Assembly (NCBI GenBank): GCA_965655465.1
Contig: CBFHGY010000023.1
Coordinates: 1 to 25,962, forward strand
Direction of reading: 5' to 3'
From: VMCP01 sp965655465
Lineage (GTDB): Bacteria > Bacteroidota > Bacteroidia > NS11-12g > UBA955
DNA length: 25,962 bases
In this document: in pieces, positions 24,913 through 25,962 of the stretch
Layout of the letters: each line of letters opens with the position of its first letter
How positions within the stretch are numbered: position 1 is the stretch's first letter
Made by a program: the position numbers and the translations under genes
Notes under the pieces: model-generated
The model's database searches: none
What the model was told of the DNA's origin: nothing
The model's input: the letters and a program-made list of their open reading frames with translations, nothing else

Positions 24913-25245
24913 ATGGGACTTACCAAGACCGACATATATCAAGAAAAAGATCTAGAGATGGCTGCAATCGCCAAGGCCCTCGCCCACCCCGCGCGTATTG
25001 CCATAATACGCTGTTTACTGGCAACACCACAATGCATAACGGGAAATTTATCTGAACAAATTGGGCTGGCTCAACCCACCATTTCCCAACATTTAAAAGA
25101 ACTGAAGGCCATCGAAATTATTCAAGGTACCATAAGCGGCACCTCGGTAAATTATTGCATAAATCCGGTAAGATGGCAACAAATCGCAGAATATTGGGCG
25201 GCATTATTCTCAGAATTCCCAAGGGAGAATACCTGTTGCCCTTAA
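24913..25245 (+). CDS. arsR: ArsR family arsenite-responsive repressor
   Basis: This 110-residue winged helix-turn-helix repressor should release DNA when it binds As(III). The helix-turn-helix core is NLSEQIGLAQPTISQHLKEL (45-64), preceded by KALAHPARIAIIRCL (21-35), typical of the family. The classical ELCVCDL metal site is replaced by TPQCITGNL, with a single Cys41. Further cysteines are at 34 and 82 and a pair at 108-109 at the C-terminus, so the arsenite site probably uses the C-terminal pair, as in the alternative ArsR types, but the exact ligands cannot be told. It starts 5 bp after arsC and is followed by the efflux gene 58 bp downstream. It probably autoregulates the operon through the repeats upstream of arsM. 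Confidence 0.92.
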   Translation: MGLTKTDIYQEKDLEMAAIAKALAHPARIAIIRCLLATPQCITGNLSEQIGLAQPTISQHLKELKAIEIIQGTISGTSVNYCINPVRWQQIAEYWAALFSEFPRENTCCP

Positions 25246-25303
25246 ATTAAATTTAAGAAAAACACTAAAATACCACGCCCAATTATTTGTACTTTTCGCA
25301 AAA

Positions 25304-25962
25304 ATGAAAAAACTCAGTTTTATAGACCGGAATCTTACCTTATGGATATTTATTGCCATGGGGTTAGGCATTGCATTGGGATTTATATTTCCTGCATTTT
25401 CTGAAACTCTTAGTAATATGTCTGTGGGCACCACCAATATCCCCATAGCCCTTGGATTGATCATCATGATGTTTCCTCCCTTAGCAAAAGTAAATTATAA
25501 ACTCCTGCCCCTGGTTTTTAAAAACACCAAAATATTGGGTATTTCCCTCTTGCTAAATTGGATTATTGGTCCAATTTTGATGTTCATTTTGGCCGTAATT
25601 TTTTTGAGAGATCAACCCGAGTACATGTCGGGAGTGATATTAATCGGCCTTGCTCGATGTATCGCAATGGTTTTAGTATGGAACGATTTAGCCGACGGAA
25701 GTAAAGAATACGGAGCCGGTTTAGTTGCCTTGAACAGTATTTTTCAAATATTTGCATATTCCTTTTATGCCTGGATATTTATGACAAAAATTCCAAATTG
25801 GTTAGGCTTAGAGGGAGTGGCTATGGATATTTCTATGGCAACTATTGCCGAAAGCGTGGGTATTTATTTGGGACTTCCGTTTTTATTGGGGATTGTAATA
25901 CGCACTTGGGCGATCCAAGGCAAGGGCGAAGACTGGTTCAATGAAGTATTGGTGCCCAAAAT
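25304..25962 (+). CDS. acr3: ACR3 family arsenite efflux permease (partial, runs off the right edge)
   Basis: The open frame from the ATG at 25304 continues to the end of the window (219 complete codons, no stop), so the C-terminal part is missing; ACR3 proteins are normally about 350 residues. It begins MKKLSFIDRNLTLWIF and shows at least five membrane segments. The conserved cysteine of the transport site is Cys119 in LARCIAMVLVWNDLA, the strongest family signature, and GLIIMMFPPLAKV (51-63) is also typical. The protein exports As(III) across the inner membrane by exchange for protons. It completes the operon: ArsC reduces arsenate, ACR3 expels the arsenite, ArsM methylates it, and ArsR controls. 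The 58-bp gap before it holds a TACTTTTC box (25290-25297), one mismatch from the -7 consensus. Confidence 0.93.
   Translation, partial: MKKLSFIDRNLTLWIFIAMGLGIALGFIFPAFSETLSNMSVGTTNIPIALGLIIMMFPPLAKVNYKLLPLVFKNTKILGISLLLNWIIGPILMFILAVIFLRDQPEYMSGVILIGLARCIAMVLVWNDLADGSKEYGAGLVALNSIFQIFAYSFYAWIFMTKIPNWLGLEGVAMDISMATIAESVGIYLGLPFLLGIVIRTWAIQGKGEDWFNEVLVPK

Noticed and set aside
23417..25962. The ars operon as part of a mobile island
   Set aside because: No integrase, transposase, terminal repeat or tRNA edge is visible in the window, and base composition looks like that of neighbouring genes.

Overview
The window looks like a chromosomal stretch from a member of the Bacteroidota, probably a Flavobacteriales-like lineage. 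The evidence is the TAnnTTTG-type -7 promoter boxes, weak Shine-Dalgarno sequences, a DUF5723-type outer-membrane barrel protein, a transketolase split into two subunits, lipoprotein signals of the SSC type and low-to-moderate GC. It holds no RNA genes, CRISPR arrays, insertion sequences or phage genes that I can support. Gene density is high, and no gap exceeds about 200 bases.

Left part (1-4716, + strand): a very AT-rich small membrane protein gene, then a tightly spaced pair made of a large lipoprotein and a DUF5723-type barrel protein with one thrombospondin-3-like calcium motif and a long acidic tail. A second block (4713-13734, - strand) reads as one long operon: mpl-like murein ligase, transketolase N-half, secreted von Willebrand A (vWA) protein, transketolase C-half, mfd, and a NAPE-PLD-like metallo-beta-lactamase lipoprotein. 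The vWA gene separates the two transketolase halves, which normally sit side by side. The two blocks meet tail to tail on a shared TTAA that supplies both stop codons.

Middle part (13820-17606, + strand): etfB-etfA, a bifunctional-nuclease/UVR protein, a membrane-anchored lipocalin-like protein and a class IV aminotransferase, with gaps of 1-2 bp or a 4-bp overlap, so almost certainly one operon.

Right part: an oxidative and metal stress region. A YeiH-type transporter lies downstream of an OxyR-type regulator that keeps both redox cysteines. OxyR is divergent from a catalase-peroxidase that carries an export signal. The oxyR-katG gap holds a LysR-type palindrome placed inside the predicted oxyR promoter. 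katG and a class II Fic gene converge on a 42-bp perfect hairpin. An arsenic operon (arsM, a thioredoxin-type arsC variant, arsR, acr3) runs off the right edge. It is preceded by three tandem 8-bp repeats, which I infer to be the ArsR operator.

Nothing here is a clearly new defence or mobile system. The best candidates for new biology are the vWA protein embedded in the transketolase operon, the lipoprotein/barrel pair, the variant arsenate reductase, and the regulatory architecture at oxyR-katG and upstream of arsM.
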